DNA of 64,000 bases from Cyanodermella asteris (taxonomy: Eukaryota; Ascomycota; Lecanoromycetes; Ostropales; Stictidaceae). Under the pieces are notes generated by a model. It was given only the letters and a program-made list of their open reading frames with translations, was not told the origin of the DNA and did not search any database. The DNA is taken from the NCBI GenBank assembly GCA_900618795.1, contig UYJD01000002.1, forward strand, positions 1,274,551 to 1,338,550, read 5' to 3'. The position numbers and the translations under genes were made by a program. How positions within the stretch are numbered: position 1 is the first letter of the stretch; each line of letters begins with the position of its first letter. Below, piece by piece: positions 1-9,401 of this stretch.

Positions 1-2454
1 CTGCAGACCAGCGATCCGGACATTTATGCAATCGGAGAATGTGCAAGCTGGGAGACGGAGACGTACGGCTTGATTGCGCCAGGTATCGAAATGGCTGACG
101 TACTCGCTTTCAATTTCACACAGGCAAAGGTACACGCCCCGAGGATATTCAAACGGCCGGACCTGAGTACAAAGCTCAAGTTGCTGGGTGTCGAAGTGGC
201 CAGTTTCGGAGACTTCTTCGCTGATCGTGACGGACCGAAGAGTATGCCGGGCCGGACACGGGCGACAAAGGAGGCCAGCAAGGACGAGAAAGCAGTGGAA
301 ACAGTCAAAAAGATTACCACTGGCCCAGCCCCTCCTCCCGTCAAAGCCCTCACTTATAAGGACCCTTTCAACGCTGTATACAAAAAGTACCTCTTCACGC
401 CCGACGGCAAGTACTTGCTCGGAGGCATGATGATTGGCGACACGAAAGATTACGTCAAGCTTGTCCCCATGGTCAAGGATCAAAAAGCGCTTGATATTCC
501 CCCAAGCGAGTTCATCCTTGGTGCCAAAAAGGAGGGTGAGGACGATGGCGACGACCTTTCAGACGACACACAAGTGTGCTCCTGCCACAACGTCACCAAG
601 GGAAACATCATCGAAGTTGTAAAAGATGGCAGCTGCAAAAGCATTGGCGACGTAAAGTCGTGTACAAAAGCCGGATCTGGCTGCGGTGGTTGCATGCCAC
701 TGATCACAAGCATCTTCAACAAGCAAATGAAAGCGATGGGTCAGGAGGTCAGCAACCATCTGTGCCCGCATTTCAAATTTTCTCGCGCGGACTTGTTCAA
801 CGTTGTTGCCGTTAAGAAGCTGGATAATTTCAACGACATCATGAAGGAGGTTGGAAACGATCCCACGTCCCTTGGATGTGAGGCCTGCAAGCCTGCCGTG
901 GCATCAATCCTCGCATCTCTCTACAACAAGCACATCATGACCAAGCCTCTCAATGGCCTGCAAGGCACCAACGACAGGTTCTTGGGCAACATTCAGCGAA
1001 ATGGCACATTCTCAGTCGTTCCTAGAGTACCGGGCGGTGAAATCAAGCCCGAGCACCTGATTGCCATTGGTTTGTGCGCCAAAGAGTTCGGTCTCTATAC
1101 CAAGATCACCGGTGGCCAGCGTATCGACATGTTTGGCGCAAAGAAATGGCAGCTACCCAAAATCTGGCAGAGACTCATCGATGCCGGAATGGAATCGGGC
1201 CACGCTTACGCCAAATCACTTCGAACGGTCAAGTCTTGCGTCGGCACTACTTGGTGCCGATTCGGTATTGGTGACTCTGTTGGTATGGCGGTGCGTCTCG
1301 AGGAGCGATACAAGTCGATACGTGGACCCCACAAGTTCAAGGGCGGCGTTTCCGGCTGTGTTCGCGAATGTGCCGAAGCTCAGAACAAGGACTTTGGTCT
1401 CATTGCCACTGACAAGGGCTTCAACATCTTCGTTGGAGGCAACGGTGGTGCGAAGCCTCGACACTCGGAGCTCCTCGCCAAAGACGTCCCGCCAGATGAT
1501 GTTGTTCCTATCCTTGACCGCTACTTGATGTTCTATATCCGCACAGCCGACAAGTTGCAGCGCACTGCGCGATGGGTAGAGAACCTGCCTGGTGGAATCG
1601 AATATCTCAAAGAAGTCATCTTGAAGGACAAGCTCGGCATCGCCACTGAGCTGGAAAAGCAAATGGAAGCTCTCGTCGGAACCTTCTTCTGCGAATGGAC
1701 CGCCGTCCTCAACGACAAGAACCTGATGGCCAAGTTCACCCAGTTCCAGAACACGGACGAGAACCTGCTCAACATGGACGAGGTCGAGGACCGAGGCCAG
1801 AAGCGACCGGCTTACTGGGCCAACGACGCCGCAACAGAAGACTTCCGCGGCACTGTATGGACAGAGCTGTCGTGGCAACCGATCCTCGAGACCAGCTACT
1901 TCTCCGAAGCAAAGGACTCGCCGCAGGGTATGAGCGCCACGGTCAAGCGCGGCGACACGCAACTCGCAATCTTCTCCATCAAGGGCAAGCTTTACTGCAC
2001 GCAGCAGATGTGCCCGCACAAACGCTCCTTCGTCCTCTCCGACGGCCTGATCGGCGACGACAAGATTCCCGATGAGCAGAAGACCGCGTTCCCGAACTGC
2101 GATCGCAAGCTCTGGGTCAGCTGCCCGAACCACAAGCGGAATTTCGTCCTTAACGGTGACAAGGCCGGAGAGTGTGCTAATGACGATAGCTTGAATATCG
2201 CCGTGTTTCCGATTGAGGAGCGTGATGACGGTTGGATCTATGTCAAGTTGCCTCCTGTGCAGGAACTGGATGAGAGGTTGGGTACGAATAAGTGGAGGGT
2301 CAAGGAAGGTGAGACGGCGAGCCCGTTTGAGAGTCTTGATCGTAAGTTGGCGGAGGAGAAAGGGCGAAAGGGCAGAAAGCCAGTGAAGATGATTGATGAG
2401 GCGGCGGGCAAGGCGGTGCCTTTGGCTGCGAATGCGAGCCCCATGGACTGGTAG
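1..2454 (+). CDS. niiA: NAD(P)H nitrite reductase, 3' part
   Basis: Reduces nitrite to ammonium in cytosolic nitrate assimilation. The frame is open from base 1, so the start and most of the FAD/NAD(P)H half lie outside; 817 residues remain, against roughly 1,100 for the family. The visible part opens in the FAD domain (IYAIGECASW). Two BFD-like [2Fe-2S] segments follow (CSCHN...CGGC near residues 191-226, then CEAC). Next come the ferredoxin-like half domain and the siroheme/[4Fe-4S] ligands: CVGTTWC near 413 and CVREC near 453. A C-terminal Rieske-like module carries CPH near 670 and CPNH near 708, as usual in fungal enzymes. The stop is TAG at 2452. No nitrate reductase or nitrate transporter is visible downstream; a nitrate cluster, if present, would lie upstream of the window. 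Confidence 0.96.
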   Translation: MQTSDPDIYAIGECASWETETYGLIAPGIEMADVLAFNFTQAKVHAPRIFKRPDLSTKLKLLGVEVASFGDFFADRDGPKSMPGRTRATKEASKDEKAVETVKKITTGPAPPPVKALTYKDPFNAVYKKYLFTPDGKYLLGGMMIGDTKDYVKLVPMVKDQKALDIPPSEFILGAKKEGEDDGDDLSDDTQVCSCHNVTKGNIIEVVKDGSCKSIGDVKSCTKAGSGCGGCMPLITSIFNKQMKAMGQEVSNHLCPHFKFSRADLFNVVAVKKLDNFNDIMKEVGNDPTSLGCEACKPAVASILASLYNKHIMTKPLNGLQGTNDRFLGNIQRNGTFSVVPRVPGGEIKPEHLIAIGLCAKEFGLYTKITGGQRIDMFGAKKWQLPKIWQRLIDAGMESGHAYAKSLRTVKSCVGTTWCRFGIGDSVGMAVRLEERYKSIRGPHKFKGGVSGCVRECAEAQNKDFGLIATDKGFNIFVGGNGGAKPRHSELLAKDVPPDDVVPILDRYLMFYIRTADKLQRTARWVENLPGGIEYLKEVILKDKLGIATELEKQMEALVGTFFCEWTAVLNDKNLMAKFTQFQNTDENLLNMDEVEDRGQKRPAYWANDAATEDFRGTVWTELSWQPILETSYFSEAKDSPQGMSATVKRGDTQLAIFSIKGKLYCTQQMCPHKRSFVLSDGLIGDDKIPDEQKTAFPNCDRKLWVSCPNHKRNFVLNGDKAGECANDDSLNIAVFPIEERDDGWIYVKLPPVQELDERLGTNKWRVKEGETASPFESLDRKLAEEKGRKGRKPVKMIDEAAGKAVPLAANASPMDW

Positions 2455-3442
2455 AGGCCAGGCTTCTGGGAATGGTTGGTGTTGTAAATACTTTGCGGCA
2501 TGAGGAAAGGAGTATGGGATGTGTATTTAGCTGGAGATTTGGGCGTTTTGAGTGAGTTTATGTAACACAATGAAAGACTCAACATATATGAGAGTGTAAC
2601 GCCCCAGTTCTGTGCATGGTCCAAGTCTGAACATGTGAGTATGTGGTTTTCTAAATGTATCTCAATCGCTCCTATGAAGGCACCTACCGGCGTCGTCTCC
2701 TAGACGTTCAGCATTGTAGCGAGGATATTAGAGGCTTCAGTGGACTTGTCCCGCTATAATGCCACCTAAGTATGTCGTCAGTTCCCTATCGGGAAAGTGC
2801 CTTGGCTCACCACACACGTAAACAAAGTACAGTCGGCCAGCAGAGACCTCTTTCTGCCCTGCCTCACACGATGGCGGTAGCAAGATGCCCTCCACTCCAT
2901 GTAAGAATTCAGCCCTCTTGACCATACTCTGGTATCCAAGTTTTGTTCAGGTCCAGCTGAACGTTAAAATGGAGGGACGAGCTGGACGACGAAACGAAGA
3001 ATTGAAAGCGTGGGAACAGGGCTATGTATAGAGGTAAGCACTACAAGGATCTCAACCTCCGTTGTGTCTATTTTGCAATCAGGTCCCCCAGAGACTAGAT
3101 GGTGTACGATCGACCCCTGCATAGACGCATGCTTGCATTCAAGGTCCATGGGTCTGCAAGCCCGTCACGAAACGTATCAGCCTCGACCATTGGCCGGAGT
3201 GCGTAACTCTTGTAGAGTAACCTGCATGAGTTCTGACATGACTATTCCCGGGGAAATTCGACATTTCAGTAGCTTCCAGTCGTTCGTTTCCGCAAGTCGC
3301 ATCGTCCTCGCTTTGCTCGCTTCAAATTCTGCCCACCAGCCTGGAAGGCCTCCGAGAGAATGTTTCACAGAACAGGACCCCTCGACGAGCCGGGGATCTT
3401 GTCACTCGGAAAACGCAATTGCTTGCTTTGAATTCTCCCGAG
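2455..3442. other. Intergenic, no gene seen
   Basis: This stretch holds the 3' flank of nitrite reductase and the upstream region of the 7-TM gene. Short open frames on both strands show no family signature. I see no tRNA or repeat. Confidence 0.6.
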
Positions 3443-4395
3443 ATGATCGCGTATCCCTCATACCCGGAGCAACGGGTGATGATATGGGTTCCTTTCTCGA
3501 TAACGACCCTCATCTTCGCCCTCCTCAGCTTCGTTCGCACCAGGCTGCGAAACGTCGGTCTGGAAGACCATGTCATCGCGGCCGCTTGGGTCTGCTACAC
3601 GGCCAGCATGCCCGCCGGCGAATCCTACCTCGACCTGCCCGAGAACGACCAGATCGAGCGCGCCTACTTCGCCAGCTACGTCTCCGGGTTCTTCTCGCTG
3701 CTGCTCAGCAAGATCGGGATCGCGCTGGCGCTTCGACGGTTACTCGGCAGCGTGAGAGACTGGAGGAGAAGATTCCTGGCCGTCAGCGTGGCGCTGTTCG
3801 GTCTCTTGTCGGTGCTGGCACTCGTCAGCGTGGTCGTGACGCATTACTGCAAGCGAAAACGGACCGCCTCCTTCCGGAACCTACGTGTGCGTATCCTGGA
3901 GTCCGTACGTTATCTTTGCGTTCGCCGGGGCTTTGGTCGGCACACAGTGCGTTCCTCGATCTCGCATTCGGCTTCTTGGCCGTCTTCACCGTTCAGAGAC
4001 TCAACATCGTCGACGGGCGCAAGAAGATGGGGCTGTATGCCGTCTTCACGCTGGGCTGCTGTGCTTGTCCCTTTGCCATACTGCGGCAGTTCGGTCCGTA
4101 TGTGCTGTTCACGTCATCGACGACGTTGGAGATTTCGCTTGTCATGTTGGGTGCGAGTATACCGGCGCTGATGCCGTTGTATGAGTGGTTGAGGCACGGG
4201 ACAGCTTTGCAGCCACGAAGTGCGCCGGGCGGGAAGTCGACGGCGCAGAGCAAAGTTTATACTTACGATAGGAGACGGGTGCAGGGCGAAGACGTCGATT
4301 TGGAAAGCGTTAGGCAGGATGGGAGAGCTGGGCGAAGCACGGAGTCGACGACGGGGCTCGTCCCGCTGAAGTCGATGCCAGGTCGTGACTATTGA
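3443..4395 (+). CDS. Compact PTH11/rhodopsin-type 7-TM protein
   Basis: Integral membrane protein of the fungal PTH11-like (rhodopsin-domain) class, some of which act as surface receptors; the ligand is unknown. The ATG at 3443 starts MIAYPSYPEQ, the first in-frame ATG. Helices read in order as VMIWVPFSITTLIFALLSFV, DHVIAAAWVCY, a long third helix ending SKIGIALALRRLL, and FLAVSVALFGLLSVLALVSV. After a frame change come AFLDLAFGFLAVFTV, KMGLYAVFTLGCCACPFAILR (cut short of its end) and a last helix ending ALMPLYEWL. The frame changes between about 3890 and 3948, so at least one intron lies there; 3901-3947 keeps frame but has a weak GTCCGT donor. There is no CFEM domain, and the acidic/basic tail is short. 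Total is roughly 300 residues. Family assignment is by hydrophobic pattern and the LDLxF...RK helix junction, not by search. Confidence 0.65.
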
Positions 4396-4576
4396 CAACA
4401 CAAAGCCCCGACAGAACACGCGCAAGCGACGAGAGATGCGAATTTTTCTTGATGCATGAAACAGGACACAAAAGATGGTCTGTTCTGTTGTCTTCTTTTT
4501 AGTGAATGGGATGCGGTCAAAGATGGCACAATATATCTTGGTTGTAGGCACACATTTCGGACATCAGCAAAATAAA

Positions 4577-4650
4577 GCCCCTTTAGCTCAGAGGTTTAGA
4601 GCACTGGACTTTTAATCCAGCGGCCGCGAGTTCGATCCTCGCAAGGGGCT
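4577..4650 (+). tRNA. tRNA-Lys (UUU)
   Basis: A cloverleaf can be folded by eye. The acceptor stem GCCCCTT pairs with AAGGGGC, the anticodon stem is CTGGA/TCCAG with loop CTTTTAA (anticodon TTT at 4611-4613), and the T arm is GCGAG-TTCGATC-CTCGC. No intron. T runs follow within 20 bases and could terminate Pol III. Confidence 0.95.
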
Positions 4651-4882
4651 TTCACTTCTTTTGCTTTTGCTCCGCAACAATTGGAAAGGGTTGGTCATGA
4701 CCAGGACATGGGTGAGTCACTGTTTGCACCGACCGGCCACGGGTAGCTGCATCGGGCTACCAAGTTTTGAACCCACACAGACGGCGGCACGCAGTGTAAT
4801 TTTCCTGGAAGGGATCAACGAGCATACGTATGAATGCCACATGCGAAGAGGGTCGGTCCTCAAGATCGTTCATCAAAAATAC

Positions 4883-6026
4883 CTAGTAAGCCTCATCCGC
4901 CTGCTCAGGTACCCGAGTCTTCAAAACACCAGTCGTCAGGGCGCTCTTCAAGTTCGCAATGTTCCACTTCTCCATATCAGTCTGCGTCTCGACGGTCCAC
5001 GTGCCCATGTGCGGAAGCAGTGTGACTTTCTCGTTGGCGATCAAGCCAGGGTGAATCTTTGGCTCGTCTTCGTAGACGTCGAGGCCGCAGCCTGCAATTT
5101 TGCCGGCGTCCAAGGCTTTGACCAGTGCGTCCTCGTCCATGACGGCTCCTCGCGCTGTATTGACGACGATCGAGGTCGGCTTCATGAGTTCGAATTCCTT
5201 GGTCGAGATGGTGTGTCTCGTCTTCGGCTGGTATCAAGTCAGCACCGTCCTCGGCGAGCATCATGCATGGACCGCAGGCATTACTCACGTTCAATGGCAG
5301 ATTCAAGCTCAGTACGTCGCTAGTCTTGAGCAGCTCCTCAAAACTGACGTACCGCGCCCCGTCCGCCTCCTTATCGTCGAGCTTGTTCCTGTTGTGATAG
5401 ATGACCGTCATCCCAAACGCCCTCATCTTGGCCGCAAAGTTGCGTCCGATACCACCCATACCCAAGATCCCAAGCACCTTGCCCTCCGGATCGTGTCCCA
5501 GCGGCGTCAGACCACTGCCCTGGCCCCTCCACTCTCCCCTCCTCAACGCAGCCATACTCTGCGGGAAATTTCTCAGGGTGGAAATCGTCAAGAACACGGC
5601 CGAGTCGGCGGTGGCGTTGTCGACAACCGTCGGCACGTGCGAGACGTGGATCTTGCGCTTGGTGCACGACGGCACGTCGACCTGGTCGTAGCCGGCCCCG
5701 TTGTGGCAGACGAAGCGCACGGACGACGGGAGGGTCGAGACGAGCTCGTCGTCGAAGAGGCCGGTTATGGAGACCGAGTTGAAGCTGCGGTAGATGGCCA
5801 CGACGCCGTCGAGGGAGCCGCTTTTGCATTCGGCCAGGAAGTCGCCGCGGGAGGTGGACTTTGGGGTGACGAGGTCGGCGTATTCGGAGAGGGCTTCCCA
5901 TTCTTTGCGGGCGGGGGCGCTGGGAAGTGTCAATTACTTCGTCACTTAATTGTAGGGGGCAATGGGTGCATCTTACTGTTCCACTTCGCCAAGAAGGAGT
6001 GCTTTGGGCTTTGTATCTGACCCCAT
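4883..6026 (-). CDS. D-2-hydroxyacid dehydrogenase, glyoxylate/hydroxypyruvate reductase type
   Basis: NAD(P)H-dependent reductase of the D-isomer 2-hydroxyacid dehydrogenase family; glyoxylate or hydroxypyruvate is the likely substrate by resemblance, not proven. Three exons fit: 6026-5977, 5919-5289 and 5227-4883, giving 341 residues. The start MGSDTKPKALLLGEVEH sits on the short first exon; the longer open frame without it begins only with TTG. The Rossmann motif GMGGIG follows ILGM. Catalytic Arg is in NTARGA, Glu in DVYEDEP and His in LLPHMG, so the enzyme looks complete. Introns are 57 and 61 bases, with GTAAG/GTGAG donors and CAG acceptors. Neighbours give no pathway hint. The protein ends QADEAY without an obvious peroxisomal SKL signal, so it is probably cytosolic. 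Confidence 0.92.
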
Positions 6027-7486
6027 GGTTGGAATGTTTTCTGCTTCTTTTTTGTTAGCTGTCTGTGTGGCTGGGAGGGAACAGTAAAGGCGGAGTGATC
6101 GAGACTTGTATGCCATGCTCATAGCTAACGACGCGAACTGAAGCATACATAGCAAGAAAATTTAGAAACGTATTGAAGTCCGTCCTCGAGCGGAGTTATC
6201 GTCTGGATCATCTCGGAAGGAACAACATTAATATGGTCGTACCATTGTCAATTGCCACCCCAGAAGCGAACATCGGTCGATCCGAGGCGACTCGTTCGCC
6301 CCGACAACAGATACGGGCCGCAATGCAATGATCCTCGATGCGATACAATCCAAAGGCAAAGACGATCGATCATTCGATCTACACAAGCGAAAAGGCCAGA
6401 CTCACGAGAACGGTATGGGGTGTGCTGAACAGATGCGGATGCCACCGTTGGCAGGCAAAACTGGCCTTTACTTCAATTCAGAAAGAATTGCTTAACAGAC
6501 AAGAAACGAGCATTTCGAGTCATCAAATATCTAGCCATCGTAGCGAGCGTCGTCACCGGCTCGTAGCGGGGTTCCGTAGACTCTGGTCCTGCGGGTGGAG
6601 GAGACATGGGGGTCCCATTTGGAATCGTTCCGCGCACGACCTGCTCTCGTCTCTTTCCGCCACCGAGGGGCATTGTTTCGTGTTGTGTAGCTTGTCAATA
6701 TTTGTACGTTGGAAGGTGCTCCAATGGCGCTAAGCTTTCCCCAAATAAGGTTGTTTTCCCTCTCGTGAGCGGCCAATGGGCTGTCGCATTTTTTGCCTAG
6801 CTGCTATGGGCGGCGTGGGGGTGGGACCACGCTGTCTAGATCAACTACACCTCTCTACAACCAGTAAAAGTGCACGCGATGGTCAGTCTCTTCGATCGGT
6901 CTGAGTCCGTTGCTCCAATGTTGCAGTCATAGCTTTTGTACTGTGGTTCTACCTACCGACTCGAGATATCCGACGCAGAGGTTATGGCATCTGCCTTTGC
7001 TCTTTCATCTGAACATCTCAAATCGGCACCTCGATCCGCGCGAGAGGGTTTCATGCTGCCGCTCTCTTGGCTGCTCTTCCATACTCTAAATGGTCCGTTG
7101 GGCCCTTGCAAAGAGAGCCTTCTCATTAAGCTTCTCAGCGCATCGTCCCGACTGTCAAGTGATGACCGCAGGTGTCAGTGGTGACCATCGGATCGCGATT
7201 TTCATCACGAGAGTTCCGTAAAAAGTATATGATCAGCCCAGCCACGTCAACGAGTTCGTGTCTACTTCTATGAGGCTTCCATGACTCAGGAACAGCCGGC
7301 ACCCGGAAGAATATCCCGAGATGTGTGTGGATGATATCAGCTGATTTGACAGACGCCAATGCCAGCACCATTAGCCAAGTCAAAGGTCGGGAAGTTGATC
7401 TTTGTACTCATGTGCTTGCGCAACTATTGCATGACCGGTTCGAATCGGCCGGTGCGTCATTTCGGCAAAGAGAATGAACTCGTTGC
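6027..7486. other. Intergenic, no gene seen
   Basis: This holds the promoter side of the dehydrogenase and the 3' flank of the glycosylase. Open frames reach 131 codons but have no recognisable motif or exon logic. A T-arm-like GGTTCGAAT near 7438 lacks the rest of a tRNA. Confidence 0.55.
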
Positions 7487-8674
7487 TCACTTGCCTGTCG
7501 TGCTGACTCGTTTTGATCGTCTCCGCCCTGATGTGTCCTCAGTCGTGGCCGCTTCCTCGATCTTCGCTTTCTTGCCCTTCTTCGTTGCAGCAAGTGACTG
7601 CTTTTTGGTGGCGTTCGGACCCTCTTCCACTTTGGCTTTCTTCCCTCGAGCGGCCTTTATCGGAATAGGTGCTTTCTCAGGTTCTTCCTCAACATCATCT
7701 TCAGACTCCTCCTTCAACTTCCGCTTTGCAGCCTTTCCAGACCTGGCCTTCGGCTTCTCATCCTGCTCGTCTCCGTCTATATCCGCCGTTACGGGTCCCG
7801 TCTTCTTCTGAACTGACGGAATAATCGCACTCGTCCTGCCCCCAACCGTCAGGAACTCAATCTTCTCACCATTTGGCAGATTCTTTGGCGCGTCCTTCTT
7901 GCCCTTGCCCCATCGCCACTTGAATAGCCACGTCTCCGGAAACTTGTTCGACTCCGCCAGGAGCTCACACGCTGTCCCGCAAACGTAATGTATGCTCTTG
8001 TGCAGCTGCTTGATCTGCTCTTTGTTGAGTGTGTTGCTGTACTGCTCCGGATGCATCTTGGCATTGTAAAAGATCTCGTCCCCAACCCAGTTGCCGATTC
8101 CACTAATGTTTGCCTGATCCAGCAGCACAGCCTTGATGGGCGCCTTCTTCCTCGCGCACAACCCTTGCAGCCAGTCGACCGTGACTAGCTCCTTGTCCAC
8201 GACCGGATCCGGCCCATTCTCCTTCAATGGCGTCGTCATTCGCATCTCGCCAGCCGGACAATCCACAAGCCTCACCCTCGCAAACCGCCTCGAATCCACA
8301 AACGCCGCCTCTGTGCCGTCGTCCAACTCCAGGTTGAATTTCATGTACTTTGGCGGCCACTCTGTTTCAGGCTCCCGATCCTGCCCGGCTTCCCTGTAAC
8401 CCGTATTCACGCCTTTGATGTGAAACCAGCCCGTCATGCCAAAGTGCATGAGCAGGTGAGGCGGCTTGTCCAACTCGATCCAGAAGTATTTCCCCTGCTG
8501 TTTGCCATCAAGGATTTTGCGGCCCGTCAGAGCGGCTTGTACTGCCGAGGCGGAGGTGCCGACTTTGCCGAAGACGCTGGCGTCTTCTGTGGCGACCGCG
8601 TTGCGGATTGTACGGTTGGTGAGGTGAGTGCGGATATAGTGAACGACGCGCGCGACTTCGGCAATCTCTGGCAT
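7487..8674 (-). CDS. Formamidopyrimidine-DNA glycosylase (Fpg/MutM family)
   Basis: Base-excision repair enzyme that removes oxidised purines and nicks abasic sites. Single exon, 395 residues. It begins MPEIAEV; after Met removal Pro2 and Glu3 are the expected catalytic residues. Further family marks are GKYFW (the catalytic Lys strand), FVDSRRFAR, and the helix-two-turn-helix ISGIGNWVGDEI with its conserved Asn. The bacterial zinc finger is replaced by a zinc-less finger, GGRTSAIIPSVQKKTG, as in plant enzymes. The last 110 residues are rich in Lys and acidic residues (KKGKKAK, RRRSKR), fitting nuclear import and DNA binding. It diverges from KOG1 with 727 bases between. The stop is directly in frame; a GTGAGC overlaps it, so a further 3' exon cannot be fully excluded. 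Confidence 0.93.
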   Translation of the reverse strand: MPEIAEVARVVHYIRTHLTNRTIRNAVATEDASVFGKVGTSASAVQAALTGRKILDGKQQGKYFWIELDKPPHLLMHFGMTGWFHIKGVNTGYREAGQDREPETEWPPKYMKFNLELDDGTEAAFVDSRRFARVRLVDCPAGEMRMTTPLKENGPDPVVDKELVTVDWLQGLCARKKAPIKAVLLDQANISGIGNWVGDEIFYNAKMHPEQYSNTLNKEQIKQLHKSIHYVCGTACELLAESNKFPETWLFKWRWGKGKKDAPKNLPNGEKIEFLTVGGRTSAIIPSVQKKTGPVTADIDGDEQDEKPKARSGKAAKRKLKEESEDDVEEEPEKAPIPIKAARGKKAKVEEGPNATKKQSLAATKKGKKAKIEEAATTEDTSGRRRSKRVSTTGK

Positions 8675-9401
8675 CGTGAGGGCGGACGATAAAGTGCTGG
8701 ATATGTGTGAATGAGGAGACTTGTCGATGAGAGCTCTGAGCTGGAGAGGTCGTTGATGCGAAGGCGGTTTGTCAGCTGGCAGCGTGAGCTCTAGATTGAG
8801 TCGAAAACGCGGTTAACGCGTTGGGACGCGCATGTGGAACGGAACTTTCCGTCCAACAGCGAGCGCTTCAGTACATACAGGACTCGGTCTGGTAGTCCGC
8901 CAGGTGTTTAGCTGGTTAGTTGGCTGGGTTCTTGGTTGCACGATTGAACAATGCACAGGTAGCGACTTCTTTCTTCCCGTCTTGCATCGAACGATCTCAT
9001 CTTCACTTTACACAGCAGGCGAACTCTTCGAGCAACCTAGCAGTTCATCCCTGTATAGGCTCACGTGAGCGAAGCTGTTGGAATCAATAGAGATGCGGAA
9101 CACAGGCCGGCGTCATGCACGAAGTCACACAATTCCTTACAGGGCACGTGGTGTACTGTAGCTGCTTGCATAAGTGAGTCAGGATCGCTGCTCCGGCTGC
9201 GGGGCGAAACAGTGGTTCCGAGCTGCAATAAGCGCAACACTCCTTCTGGAAAGCTTTCCGTACCTAACCACAGCCGGCACCTGACCCGACATTATTCTCT
9301 CCTTCACCGGCCTCTCGTTTACAGTGCAGTCTTCACAGCAGTGTCAGCTCCATCCAACTAATGGAACCGCTCTCCGCGAGCAACGTGATCGCATTGTGAT
9401 C
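8675..9401. other. Shared upstream region of the glycosylase and KOG1
   Basis: Divergent promoter region containing both transcription starts. CG-rich boxes resembling MCB elements lie near 8804-8830. I see no gene inside. Confidence 0.6.
8804..8830. promoter_or_regulatory. Possible MCB/MBF-like boxes
   Basis: AAAACGCG at 8804-8811, ACGCGT at 8816-8821 and GGGACGCGC just after lie about 130-150 bases upstream of the glycosylase ATG. ACGCGT is the yeast MluI cell-cycle box bound by MBF, which controls many S-phase and repair genes. Function here is inferred from the match only. Confidence 0.35.

Noticed and set aside
1216-2133. 305-codon open frame on the minus strand
   Set aside because: Antisense to the nitrite reductase iron-sulfur and siroheme region, with no family signature.
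7430-7460. tRNA T-arm-like GGTTCGAAT
   Set aside because: No matching acceptor, D or anticodon arm around it.
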